Assembly: GCF_017875315.1 (NCBI RefSeq)
Contig: NZ_JAGGMM010000002.1
Location: 558,001-622,000 of the forward strand
Length of the DNA stretch: 64,000 bases
DNA from: Methanomicrobium sp. W14
GTDB taxonomy: Archaea; Halobacteriota; Methanomicrobia; Methanomicrobiales; Methanomicrobiaceae
Reading direction: 5' to 3'
This document shows, one piece after another, positions 24,368-32,749 of the stretch. Under the pieces are notes generated by a model. That model was not told the DNA's origin. It saw nothing but the letters and a program-made list of their open reading frames with translations, and did no database searches. How positions within the stretch are numbered: the stretch's first letter is position 1; every line of letters begins with the position of its first letter. The position numbers and the translations under genes were made by a program.

Positions 24368-27343
24368 ATGAAAGGAAATGAAATTTTTTTGGTGGAAGAC
24401 AAGTTGTCCGGGAAAAACAGATTTCTGAAAAATTACATGAAAAAAAAGCTTGGCTCCTTCTGGAGTTATGTTCTTCTTGGTATACTGGTGTTCATAATAT
24501 TCATATGCGAAATATCACTCTATTTATTCAGCGACGGGATGATGATGTTCATCTCCCATATGTTTTACTTTCCTCTGTTTCTTCTGATATACAGGTACCC
24601 TAAAAAAGGTATTGAAATATCAGTATTTCTGGGAATGGTTTACTATGCCATTGTCGTTTTTCTTTCCTACCCTGCATATTATGACCTGGTTGAAGGTCTT
24701 CTTTTCCTTGCTGCGTATATAGGGATAGGAACAGGGGCATCGGTTCTGGCAGAGAGCCTGCGTGACGGTGAGAATAAACTTGTAGAGATAAAAAATAATT
24801 ACGAAAATCTGTTTGAAAATACAAATGATTCTGTTTTTGTGCATAATCTTGAAGGCCGGATTCTCTTGTGCAACAGGCATGCAAAGGAGATGTTTGATAA
24901 ATGCATGTGCAAGGAGAATATGACGCTTGCAGATCTTGACGATTCCCTCGGAACAGACGCCTTTGAAACTTCCTGCAGGTCACTTTCAGGGCAGGATCAC
25001 GTGGAACTTGAAGCTGTCATAAAATCGAAACAGGGAGTTACCAGGCATATCGAGATAAACTCCAGCATTACCGACCGTGCGGAGGGTTATGTGCATGTCT
25101 TCGTGCGGGATATCACCGAAAGAAAAAAATTTCAGATTGCCCTTGAAGAGAGCGAAAGCAGGCTGCGTGTCCTGACAAACCAGATTCCTGAAATGATATT
25201 CGAACTGGACAGGGAAGGCTGCATCAGGTTTGCGACTAGGTACAGTCTGAATATGTTTGGGTATGAGCCGGATGAGCTTACAGGAGGCATGAAGTTATGG
25301 GACATCCTCTCTGATTCCGACAGGGAGAGATCAGAGAAGAACTTCAGTTGGTTTATGACAGGCCACATCGTGGGTGCGACAGAGTACTTGGGAAGAAAAA
25401 AAGACGGCACCTCTTTTCCGGTCATGATGAACATGAGTTATATCTTTTCCGACTCCAAAGTATCTGAAATTGAAGGGCTGCGTGGAATCGCGATAGATAT
25501 CAGCCAGAGAAAACAGATGGAAAGCGCTCTTAAGAACAGTGAAAAACGCTACCGCAATCTCTTTGAAAGCTCCAACGACGCTATACTTCTCCATTACATA
25601 AACGGCCGGATCATTGATTTTAACGAGCGCCTTGCATTCATGCTCGGGTATGAAAGGGATGCTGTCATAGGCTTTTCGGTATATGACCTGTTCTCAAAGC
25701 CTGCGCATGATTACGTGTCCGGAGCTTTTCTGGATTTAGAAAAAAAGAAAAGTCTGTTTTTTGAGACTGAAATGAAAAAAAAAGATGGAACTGTTGTTAT
25801 TGTCGAAGTAAGCTCCAGCTATGTTCCTAACAGCTCCGGTATAGTTCAGTCTGTTCTAAGGGACATCACCGAAAGGAAAAAATCCCGCGAAGCCCTTGTC
25901 GAAAGCGAAAAAAGGTTCAGAAATTTAACCGATTTGCTCCCCCAGGTTGTTTTTGAGATTGACAGCGATGGAATTCTGACATTTGCAAACAAAAACGCTT
26001 TTGAATCCTTCAGTGTTTCAGGAAAAGACTTTTCAGGTGGCCTGAAATTCTGTGACGTTATTGCAGTGTGCGACCGCCGGCGTGCAGAGGATAACTTCAG
26101 GTCTCTTCTTCTGGGAGAATCCTCAGGAAATGCCCGGGAATATATTGCTGAAAGAAAAGACGGCTCAGAATTTCCGATGCTTGTTTATGCAAGTCCCATC
26201 GAAAAGGGAGGACGAATTGTCGGGGCAAGGGGAATAGGAATAGACATTACTGAAAGAAAAAAGATGGAGGAAGCCCTTCGTGTAAGTGAGGAGCGCCTGA
26301 ATCTTGCCATACATAACTCCGGTGTCTGTGTATGGGACTGGGACATGGAAAAAGACAGGATTTATTTTGCCGGGAATTATCCGGAGATGTTTGGATACGA
26401 GGGGGACTGCCAGCGCAGCCAGACCGAGTGGAGGGAAATACTCCAGGTTCAGTTTTTCTCTGATGTTATGGATTTCTTCGTAAATCCGGACGGTGAGTGT
26501 AGTGAATCCTCCCCCAAAAAAGAGCATTTTGAGTCTGAATATCATATAAATTGCAAAAACGGCACCTGCAAGTGGATAAACGTTATAGGAAAGATTGCCG
26601 GGAGCGGCAGTTCGGGGATGCCCGGAAGAATCGTCGGAATCATGCAGGACATCACGCAGATAAAGCAGTATCAGAACGCTCTTTACGAAGCCAACAGGAA
26701 GCTGAATCTTCTCTCAAGCATAACAAGGCATGATATTTTAAACCAAATAGCAGGAATCAACGGTTTTACCGACCTTATGTACAGGAAAGTTGCAGGCGAC
26801 AGCGAACTGACCCATCACCTTGACAGGATAAAGCAGGCTTCCGGAAACATCAAAGACCAGATTACATTTACAAGAGATTACCATAATGTGGGAGTTGAAA
26901 GTCCGCAGTGGCAGAGAGTGGATGTAATTGCAGGAAACATGAAGTCTAAAGCAAAGACGATGGGCATTCATTTAGATATGGAACTCCCTCCTCTGGAAGT
27001 TTATGCGGACCCCATGCTTGAAAAGATATTTTTTAACCTCCTTGACAATGCGGCCCGTCACGGGGAAAAAGTGACAAAGATGGTTATTTCCTTCAGCCAG
27101 AGCGAAGCAAATGGAATAATCGTGGTAAAGGACAATGGGACAGGTGTACAGGAGAAGCTTAAAAAAAGAATCTTTGACCACGGCTTTGGCAGCAATACAG
27201 GACTCGGGCTGTTTCTTGCCGAAAAAATTCTCAGCATAACCGGGCTTAAGATTGTGGAAAACGGAGTCTTCGGTGAGGGTGCAAGGTTCGAGATAATTAT
27301 GACCCCGGAAAACTACAGAATATCAAAGGAAAATTCCAAATAA
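24368..27343 (+). CDS. Membrane-bound multi-PAS sensor histidine kinase
   Basis: A 991-residue kinase. Hydrophobic spans between about residues 30 and 130 (YVLLGILVFIIFICEISLYLF and three more) form a four-helix-like anchor. Five PAS regions follow at about 145, 265, 395, 515 and 645, most ending in the DITERKK-type junction. The phospho-acceptor helix has LNLLSSITRHDILNQIAGINGF (about 775-797; the histidine is in RHDILNQ), and the ATPase domain has N box NLLDNAARHG (about 888) and G boxes DNGTGVQEK and GSNTGLGLFLAEK (about 922-955). It should autophosphorylate in response to small molecules or redox and pass phosphate to the response regulator starting 48 bases downstream. Confidence 0.9.
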   Translation: MKGNEIFLVEDKLSGKNRFLKNYMKKKLGSFWSYVLLGILVFIIFICEISLYLFSDGMMMFISHMFYFPLFLLIYRYPKKGIEISVFLGMVYYAIVVFLSYPAYYDLVEGLLFLAAYIGIGTGASVLAESLRDGENKLVEIKNNYENLFENTNDSVFVHNLEGRILLCNRHAKEMFDKCMCKENMTLADLDDSLGTDAFETSCRSLSGQDHVELEAVIKSKQGVTRHIEINSSITDRAEGYVHVFVRDITERKKFQIALEESESRLRVLTNQIPEMIFELDREGCIRFATRYSLNMFGYEPDELTGGMKLWDILSDSDRERSEKNFSWFMTGHIVGATEYLGRKKDGTSFPVMMNMSYIFSDSKVSEIEGLRGIAIDISQRKQMESALKNSEKRYRNLFESSNDAILLHYINGRIIDFNERLAFMLGYERDAVIGFSVYDLFSKPAHDYVSGAFLDLEKKKSLFFETEMKKKDGTVVIVEVSSSYVPNSSGIVQSVLRDITERKKSREALVESEKRFRNLTDLLPQVVFEIDSDGILTFANKNAFESFSVSGKDFSGGLKFCDVIAVCDRRRAEDNFRSLLLGESSGNAREYIAERKDGSEFPMLVYASPIEKGGRIVGARGIGIDITERKKMEEALRVSEERLNLAIHNSGVCVWDWDMEKDRIYFAGNYPEMFGYEGDCQRSQTEWREILQVQFFSDVMDFFVNPDGECSESSPKKEHFESEYHINCKNGTCKWINVIGKIAGSGSSGMPGRIVGIMQDITQIKQYQNALYEANRKLNLLSSITRHDILNQIAGINGFTDLMYRKVAGDSELTHHLDRIKQASGNIKDQITFTRDYHNVGVESPQWQRVDVIAGNMKSKAKTMGIHLDMELPPLEVYADPMLEKIFFNLLDNAARHGEKVTKMVISFSQSEANGIIVVKDNGTGVQEKLKKRIFDHGFGSNTGLGLFLAEKILSITGLKIVENGVFGEGARFEIIMTPENYRISKENSK

Positions 27344-27390
27344 CTATTATATTAGACAGTCATATTATCTTTTCAGCGGAATCCCGGGCG

Positions 27391-27780
27391 GTGAGATATT
27401 TGGAAGATATTAAAATTCTTGTTGTTGAAGATGATGAAATTCTTGTTGACCTTATACAATGGCGTCTGAAAGAGATGGGCTATAAAAATTATCAGATAGC
27501 CCGGTCCGGTGAGGATGGAGTTAAGAAGGCCCTGGCTTACGGCCCGGACCTTATTTTAATGGACATAACCCTCCCCGGTGAACTTGACGGAATAGATGCC
27601 GTTGAAAGAATAAAAACAAAGAAACCTTCCGTGCAGGTGATATATCTTAGTTCGCATATGGAGGAAGATATAATAAGCCGGGCATTAAAGACAGGGCCCT
27701 CGGGTTATATTGCAAAACCCTTCGAAGACTTTGAACTCAACATGGCCATAAAAATAGCTCTTCAGAAGCGCTCTTCCTGA
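27391..27780 (+). CDS. Stand-alone response regulator receiver protein
   Basis: A 129-residue CheY-like receiver with no output domain. The acidic pocket is LVVEDDEIL (about residues 10-18), the phospho-acceptor Asp is in DLILMDITLPG (about 52-62), and Thr/Ser plus Lys switch residues are in YLSSHMEED and YIAKPFED (about 88-115). Start GTG 27391 is used; TTG 27400 is an alternative. Its position right after the multi-PAS kinase makes it the likely phosphate partner. The output route is unknown, as is usual for archaeal single-domain regulators. Confidence 0.88.
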   Translation: MRYLEDIKILVVEDDEILVDLIQWRLKEMGYKNYQIARSGEDGVKKALAYGPDLILMDITLPGELDGIDAVERIKTKKPSVQVIYLSSHMEEDIISRALKTGPSGYIAKPFEDFELNMAIKIALQKRSS

Positions 27781-27884
27781 ATAAAAAAGTGAAATCATAA
27801 AGCTTCTGCATTCTGAAAAATCCAACGGTAAAATCTTTTTTAGGCATCTATTATCTGTTCGTAAAGGAATATATTCCTACAATT

Positions 27885-29972
27885 ATGCTATGTTCCCGAG
27901 ATATTGAGTATATTGAGAAAAAAATAGGCAGAAAGCTTTCTGTTTTGGAATCAGCATGCTTTGAGAACCTCTGGAGTGAACACTGTTCATATCGTTCAAC
28001 AAAGCCTCTCCTGCGCACTCTGCCTTCCGAAGGAAAAAACGTCATTCTTGGGCCCGGTGACGATGCTGCTATTGTAAGGTTTTCTGATGATATTGCAATA
28101 GCAATAGGAATGGAGTCCCATAACCATCCCAGCTATGTTGACCCTTACGACGGTTCTGCAACCGGAGTCGGCGGAATCGTAAGGGATATAATATCTATGG
28201 GTTCAAGGCCCGTCGCCCTTATGGACCCGCTTTATTTTGGTGATCTTGCAGGAGAAAAGAACAGGTACCTGTTTGAGCATATCGTCGCAGGTATAGGTGA
28301 CTACGGAAACTGTATCGGTGTCCCCGTAGTGAGGGGGGAGCTGACTTTTGACCGGAATTACAATGGCAATCCGCTTGTAAACGTTGTGTGTGTAGGTACT
28401 GTTCATCCTGAAAAATTCCTCACCGCAAGGGTGAAAAAGCCCAAAAACCACCTGATATTGTACGGGTCGTCAACAGGACGTGACGGTCTTGGGGGGGCAT
28501 CTTTTGCATCCCGTGATCTTTCAGAGGATTCAGAGGCTTCTGACAGGCCTGCTGTTCAGGTAGGAGACCCATATACGGAGAAGCTTCTTATCGAGGCGAC
28601 TCTTGAGATGGCTGAGACCGGCAAAGTCCTTTCGTGCAGGGACCTTGGTGCTGCAGGCCTTGCGGGTGCCTCTTCGGAGATGTCAAGCACTTTCGGAGCC
28701 AGAATTGCGGCAGACCGTGTGCATCTCCGTGAGGAAGGGATGAATGAGGTGGAGATAATGCTTGCCGAGTCTCAGGAGAGAATGCTTATGGAGGTCGCGC
28801 CTGAGAATGTTGAGCAGATGTGCTCAATAATCGAGAAATATAACCTTAAATGGAGCGATATCGGAGAAATTATCCCAGAAAACCGTTATATAATTACTTT
28901 CCATGGTCAGGTTGTATGCGACCTGCCGATTGACCTTCTGGTTGGAGGAGTCCCCGAGGAAATATGGGAAGGAAAACCGTATTCCGCTGAAAAACCGTTT
29001 AAAAGACCATCTGAAAATATAAAAACTCTTTGCACGAAGGTTTTGTCGCATCCCGAAGTCGCCTCAAAGGACTGGGTTGTTGGACAGTACGACCACGATG
29101 TGCAGCTCCAGACCGTCTCGGTTGAAGGCGGCTGTGGTGTACTCAGGCTTGGCGATGCAGCGCTTTACCTGTCCTGCGGGTGCAGGCCCGAACAGATTTA
29201 CCTGAGGCCGTACGACGGTTCTGCAAACGCGGTTTATGAGAATGCCGCAAACCTTGCCGCAATGGGTGCAGAGCCTTTGTGCGTTGTCAACTGCCTTAAT
29301 TTTGCAAGCCCTGTTCACGAGACCATATTCTGGCAAATCCAGGAATGCGTAAGGGGTATGGGCGATATGTGCAGGAGGCTTGATGTGCCTGTTGTCGGTG
29401 GAAACGTATCCCTCTACAATGAGTCCGACGAGTTCAACACCAGGATACTTCCTACTCCATGTATAGGAATGGCAGGAAAGGGGACGGTCAGAAAATTCAG
29501 AAGACCTCTTTTAGGCATGAAGCTTGTTCTTATCGGGAAGGTCTCTGAAGGGTTCGGCGGCTCAGTTCTTGACCTTGTTGCCGGATGCGGCGGAAAGGCC
29601 CCTGAAATACCTGATACAAATCTTCTGGAGTCAGTAAGAAACCTTGTAAATTCAGGTTATGTATATTCAGCGACAGATGTCTCACGTGGAGGCCTTATAG
29701 GAGCACTCTCGGCATTCTCCCCCGGGTGCGAGGTTAGTATAAGCGGAAATGTGTTTGAGGAACTGTTCTCAGAGTCTTACGGTCGCTTTATTGTTGCATG
29801 CGAGGATGAAAAGCAGATTGAAAAGATTAAGGCATCGGGTGTAGAGTGCAGGCTTCTTGGAGTCTCGGGAGGAGGACATATGCTTCTTCAGACACCTGAA
29901 GGGGATATAGAGATAACAAAGGAGGAGATGGAAAATTTTAGGTCTTCGACGACGAGACTTATGAAATTCTGA
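27885..29972 (+). CDS. purL: Phosphoribosylformylglycinamidine synthase, large subunit PurL
   Basis: A 695-residue small-type PurL, the ATP-dependent synthetase of purine biosynthesis converting FGAR to FGAM, working with PurQ (glutaminase) and PurS, which are not in the window. The active-site region NLWSEHCSYRSTKPLL (about 28-43), the metal and nucleotide segment GPGDDAAIVRF (about 57-67), VGGIVRDIISMGSRPVALMD (about 92-111) and the second AIRS-like half (MGAEPLCVVNCLNF; VPVVGGNVSLYNE, about 500-512) are present. Length is normal and the frame intact. It appears to be transcribed alone. Confidence 0.95.
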   Translation: MLCSRDIEYIEKKIGRKLSVLESACFENLWSEHCSYRSTKPLLRTLPSEGKNVILGPGDDAAIVRFSDDIAIAIGMESHNHPSYVDPYDGSATGVGGIVRDIISMGSRPVALMDPLYFGDLAGEKNRYLFEHIVAGIGDYGNCIGVPVVRGELTFDRNYNGNPLVNVVCVGTVHPEKFLTARVKKPKNHLILYGSSTGRDGLGGASFASRDLSEDSEASDRPAVQVGDPYTEKLLIEATLEMAETGKVLSCRDLGAAGLAGASSEMSSTFGARIAADRVHLREEGMNEVEIMLAESQERMLMEVAPENVEQMCSIIEKYNLKWSDIGEIIPENRYIITFHGQVVCDLPIDLLVGGVPEEIWEGKPYSAEKPFKRPSENIKTLCTKVLSHPEVASKDWVVGQYDHDVQLQTVSVEGGCGVLRLGDAALYLSCGCRPEQIYLRPYDGSANAVYENAANLAAMGAEPLCVVNCLNFASPVHETIFWQIQECVRGMGDMCRRLDVPVVGGNVSLYNESDEFNTRILPTPCIGMAGKGTVRKFRRPLLGMKLVLIGKVSEGFGGSVLDLVAGCGGKAPEIPDTNLLESVRNLVNSGYVYSATDVSRGGLIGALSAFSPGCEVSISGNVFEELFSESYGRFIVACEDEKQIEKIKASGVECRLLGVSGGGHMLLQTPEGDIEITKEEMENFRSSTTRLMKF

Positions 29973-30113
29973 TCTTCATTCTTAAACACTTTTCAATATA
30001 TTTTTATGGAAATGTCCGTGCAACTGCACGTAAGATCATTATTTTCATGATACCGGCAGATTATCCGCAAATTCAGAATAAATTAAAAAACCAAAAATGA
30101 AAATTGTTGGGTT

Positions 30114-30269
30114 TTAGTTGTTTTTGTTCTCTTTTACGTTTTCGTGGCCTGCTTTTGAGGCCGGGCATTTTGTCTCCGTGTGACAGTGCCTGCACATCTC
30201 TATTGTGCAGTGCTCGCCTGTACATGGCCCTTTTTTATCTTTTGCTTTCTTTATGTCTTCGGCAGTCAT
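30114..30269 (-). CDS. Small cysteine-rich, probably zinc-binding protein
   Basis: A 51-residue protein. After a charged helix (MTAEDIKKAKDKKG) it carries four Cys with two to three nearby His in a tight block: CTGEHCTIEMCRHCHTETKC (about residues 16-35), suited to hold a single zinc ion, then a basic tail. SD AGGAG lies about 12 bases before ATG 30269. The frame is open 20 codons further upstream, but that part looks non-coding. The arrangement suggests a mini zinc finger that binds nucleic acid or protein; no family is recognised. Confidence 0.5.
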   Translation of the reverse strand: MTAEDIKKAKDKKGPCTGEHCTIEMCRHCHTETKCPASKAGHENVKENKNN

Positions 30270-30459
30270 TGATGATTCTTGTCTCCTGCTGCAATATTTT
30301 CCTTTTGAAGGGAAATCAAGTGCAGTCACTGCAAGTGATAATTTTAGACTTCAAAATAAATGTATTTTTCCAAAAAAAGGGTATTTAGTTACTGAATTGA
30401 CAACCATAATAATTTAACCTGCAGAATTCTAAAGTGATGAAATTTTTATATCCTTATAT

Positions 30460-31353
30460 TCATTTTGTCTTACCTGACAGCATTTTTTCCCTGAGCAGCT
30501 CGCCTGACCAGGCTTTTGAAATCATTTTTTTTATTTCGTCCCCGGTGGAATTGAGGTAATCCTCCTTTTTGCGTGCAGCAAATGGAAAAGATTTGTGCAG
30601 GCGGCTGATGCAGGTTTCATCTATTTTCAGTGCTGAGAGCAGTCCCTGGTCTATCATGTCACATGCAAACTCCTGGCATTGCACTTTTCCGTCAAGAATT
30701 CTTCCTGCCGATTCGGCAAAATTTTTGAGATACTCTGAAAGACTCATCTCAAGGAATGTCCATGCACAGGATATGTCTTTGGCATTAAGGCAGAAAAGAT
30801 TCTCATCTGATGACCCTATACCTTTTGCATATACCGATATCAGGTTTTTATACTTTTCGTCCGGAAAATCTCCTGAAAAACCGTTTCCTATTCCATAATA
30901 TGCCCTGAATTTTCTGCCGGCAAGGTATTCTTCTCTTAGTCGTTTTCCTCCGTACTGTGTAAACAATGTAAAGACAGCCGGTTTATGGGCATGCGAAATG
31001 TCCAGAATGTCAAGAGCGGGAGATGCCGCATCTGCCAGAATAAGAGATTTGTCTCCTGCTGCCATGTATTTTTTAAGGTATCTGCTGTATATTCCGGGAA
31101 CTATTTCTGCCGGAAGGGCGGTCGCAACTATGTCTGAAGCTCTTGCAGCATCTACCATAGGGTAAACCTCAAATCCGTCCTTTGATGCTCTCTCCCAGCT
31201 TTTTCCCGGTCTGACTCCGACAATAACATCAAGTCCCGAATCGCGCAGGTTAAATAAGTGCGAGCGTGCCGTTTCATCATATCCGATGACCGATATTTTG
31301 TATTCGCCTGAGGAACTCGGGCTTTTTTTGCACTGAATATCGTTTTCTGTCAT
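30460..31353 (-). CDS. Ketol-acid reductoisomerase-like protein with degraded nucleotide loop
   Basis: A 297-residue protein that resembles the N-terminal Rossmann domain of ketol-acid reductoisomerase (IlvC): ISVIGYDETARSHLFNLRDS (about 20-39), DVIVGVRPGKSWERASKDGF (about 42-61), ASDIVATALPAEIVPGIYS (about 73-91) and an LILADA strand. In IlvC the loop reads GYGSQGHAHALNLRDSG, while here the glycines are replaced (GYDETARSH), so NADPH binding may be lost or changed. The C-terminal half is all-helical but lacks the FGEQ and acidic metal motifs of IlvC. It is thus probably not a valine-isoleucine enzyme. It is divergent from mptA. ATG 31353 is chosen; the frame is open 32 codons further. Function unknown. 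Confidence 0.6.
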   Translation of the reverse strand: MTENDIQCKKSPSSSGEYKISVIGYDETARSHLFNLRDSGLDVIVGVRPGKSWERASKDGFEVYPMVDAARASDIVATALPAEIVPGIYSRYLKKYMAAGDKSLILADAASPALDILDISHAHKPAVFTLFTQYGGKRLREEYLAGRKFRAYYGIGNGFSGDFPDEKYKNLISVYAKGIGSSDENLFCLNAKDISCAWTFLEMSLSEYLKNFAESAGRILDGKVQCQEFACDMIDQGLLSALKIDETCISRLHKSFPFAARKKEDYLNSTGDEIKKMISKAWSGELLREKMLSGKTK

Positions 31354-31475
31354 ATGTTTACCGTTTTTTCTAATGTAATTATGATTTTGTGAAATGAGTA
31401 TAACTTCATAAATCTTATATTTGTGATTAAAAATACGTACACAGACCAAATAGAAATATGTGCTATCTTTCTGTC

Positions 31476-31506
31476 ATGCCATAAGGTTATGGTGTCCTTA
31501 AGGCAT
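31476..31506. promoter_or_regulatory. Nested inverted repeats upstream of mptA
   Basis: ATGCC (31476-31480) can pair with GGCAT (31502-31506), and inside it CCATAA (31479-31484) and TTATGG (31487-31492) form a second inverted pair around GG. The element lies 35 bases before the mptA start and 123 bases from the divergent reductoisomerase-like gene. It could be an operator or an RNA hairpin of the leader. SD GAGGT for mptA is near 31530. Confidence 0.35.
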
Positions 31507-31541
31507 CCGGGAAACATTGCACCCTGTAAGAGGTTTATTCA

Positions 31542-32480
31542 ATGGAGTTACCTGATACTCAGTCCACTTTGCCTGATGTCCGCATCAACCTGACAAGAGT
31601 TGGAGTGAAAAACGTAAAGAAGTTAGTTGAAGTGACACGGGCCGGAAAAAGACCTGTGATATTCATATCAAATTTTGACGTATTTGTTGATCTTCCGAGT
31701 AGTCTTAAAGGTGCAAATATGTCACGCAATTTTGAGGTTATTGATGAAGTTTTACAACAGACTGTTCAGGGCAAGGTTGAAGGCATAGAGGATGTCTGCA
31801 ACTCTGTTGCAAGAAAACTTCTTGACCATCACGAGTATGCTGACAGGACGGAAGTAAGGATGAAGAGCACGTTTATGGTGCGCCGTCAGACCCCTGTGTC
31901 AAAAACCGAATGCGACGAGGTTGTAAAGGTCGTTGCAAGTGCGATAGCCCAGCGCAACGAGAAAAATCCCATTGTCAGGAAAAGCATCGGTGCAGAAGTC
32001 ACGGGAATAACCGCATGTCCGTGCGCACAGAATATCATGAAGGAAATAGCTTCAAACAAGCTTCGCGAACTTGGAATTGAAGAGGAAAAGATAGATGCCT
32101 TCCTGTCGGAAGTTCCTATGGCGACTCACAACCAGCGCGGTAAGGGATTTCTCTGCATAGAGACCGATGACGATCAGCGTGTGAATCTTGAGAGGATTAT
32201 CTCTATTCTCAAGGAGTCGATGAGCGCCAATATATATGAGCTCCTGAAACGCGGAGATGAAAGCCATGTTGTTTTCCAGGCCCACAAGAATGCACGTTTT
32301 GTCGAGGACTGCGTACGTGAGATGGCAAAAATGGTTCTGACCGAGTTTTCTTTTCTCCCTGGTGATTCGCTGATAAAAATTCGGCAGACCAACGAAGAGA
32401 GTATTCATCAGCACGATGCGTATGCCGAAAGAAAGGCGACAATCGCGGAACTTCGGGCGGAACTTAAAGAAAATGCCTGA
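31542..32480 (+). CDS. mptA: GTP cyclohydrolase MptA (type IV)
   Basis: A 312-residue Fe(II)-dependent GTP cyclohydrolase that makes 7,8-dihydro-D-neopterin 2',3'-cyclic phosphate, the first step of tetrahydromethanopterin synthesis. Family landmarks are LPDVRINLTRVGVKNVKKLV (about 9-28), MKSTFMVRRQTPVSK (about 108-122), GAEVTGITACPCAQNIM with the conserved cysteines (about 152-168) and the C-terminal SIHQHDAYAERKATI (about 288-302). Length is normal for FolE2/MptA proteins. Start ATG 31542 has SD GAGGT seven bases upstream. Together with frhADGB immediately downstream it gives a block of C1 and hydrogen metabolism genes. Confidence 0.93.
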   Translation: MELPDTQSTLPDVRINLTRVGVKNVKKLVEVTRAGKRPVIFISNFDVFVDLPSSLKGANMSRNFEVIDEVLQQTVQGKVEGIEDVCNSVARKLLDHHEYADRTEVRMKSTFMVRRQTPVSKTECDEVVKVVASAIAQRNEKNPIVRKSIGAEVTGITACPCAQNIMKEIASNKLRELGIEEEKIDAFLSEVPMATHNQRGKGFLCIETDDDQRVNLERIISILKESMSANIYELLKRGDESHVVFQAHKNARFVEDCVREMAKMVLTEFSFLPGDSLIKIRQTNEESIHQHDAYAERKATIAELRAELKENA

Positions 32481-32749
32481 AAATACAAAAAACCTTTTTA
32501 TAAGAGTTTGTTTTTATTTTTAACCAGATATCTTTCTTCATTGTTGTCTTTTGATGTGTAATTATTATTACAAACGAATATACTCGTAGCAACATTGCAA
32601 ATCAACAACGAAAGCTATTTTTAAAGAAACAACTGAAATTAGAAATTAGCGTACTGAATTTTGGTTCAGGTACGTGTGTTGCAATAAAACAATGTGTGTT
32701 TACACCAGTATAGACAATTGAACAAAAACTTATAAATGAGGCGATTAAT
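32481..32749 (+). promoter_or_regulatory. frh operon upstream region
   Basis: T-rich sequence just after mptA (32488-32522) may end its transcript. A TATA-like TTTTTAAAG near 32612-32620 would give a leader of about 100 bases to frhA. A nearer TATAAAT (32731-32737) is too close to the TTG start for normal spacing. The SD is GAGGCGAT (32738-32745). Promoter choice is uncertain. Confidence 0.35.
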
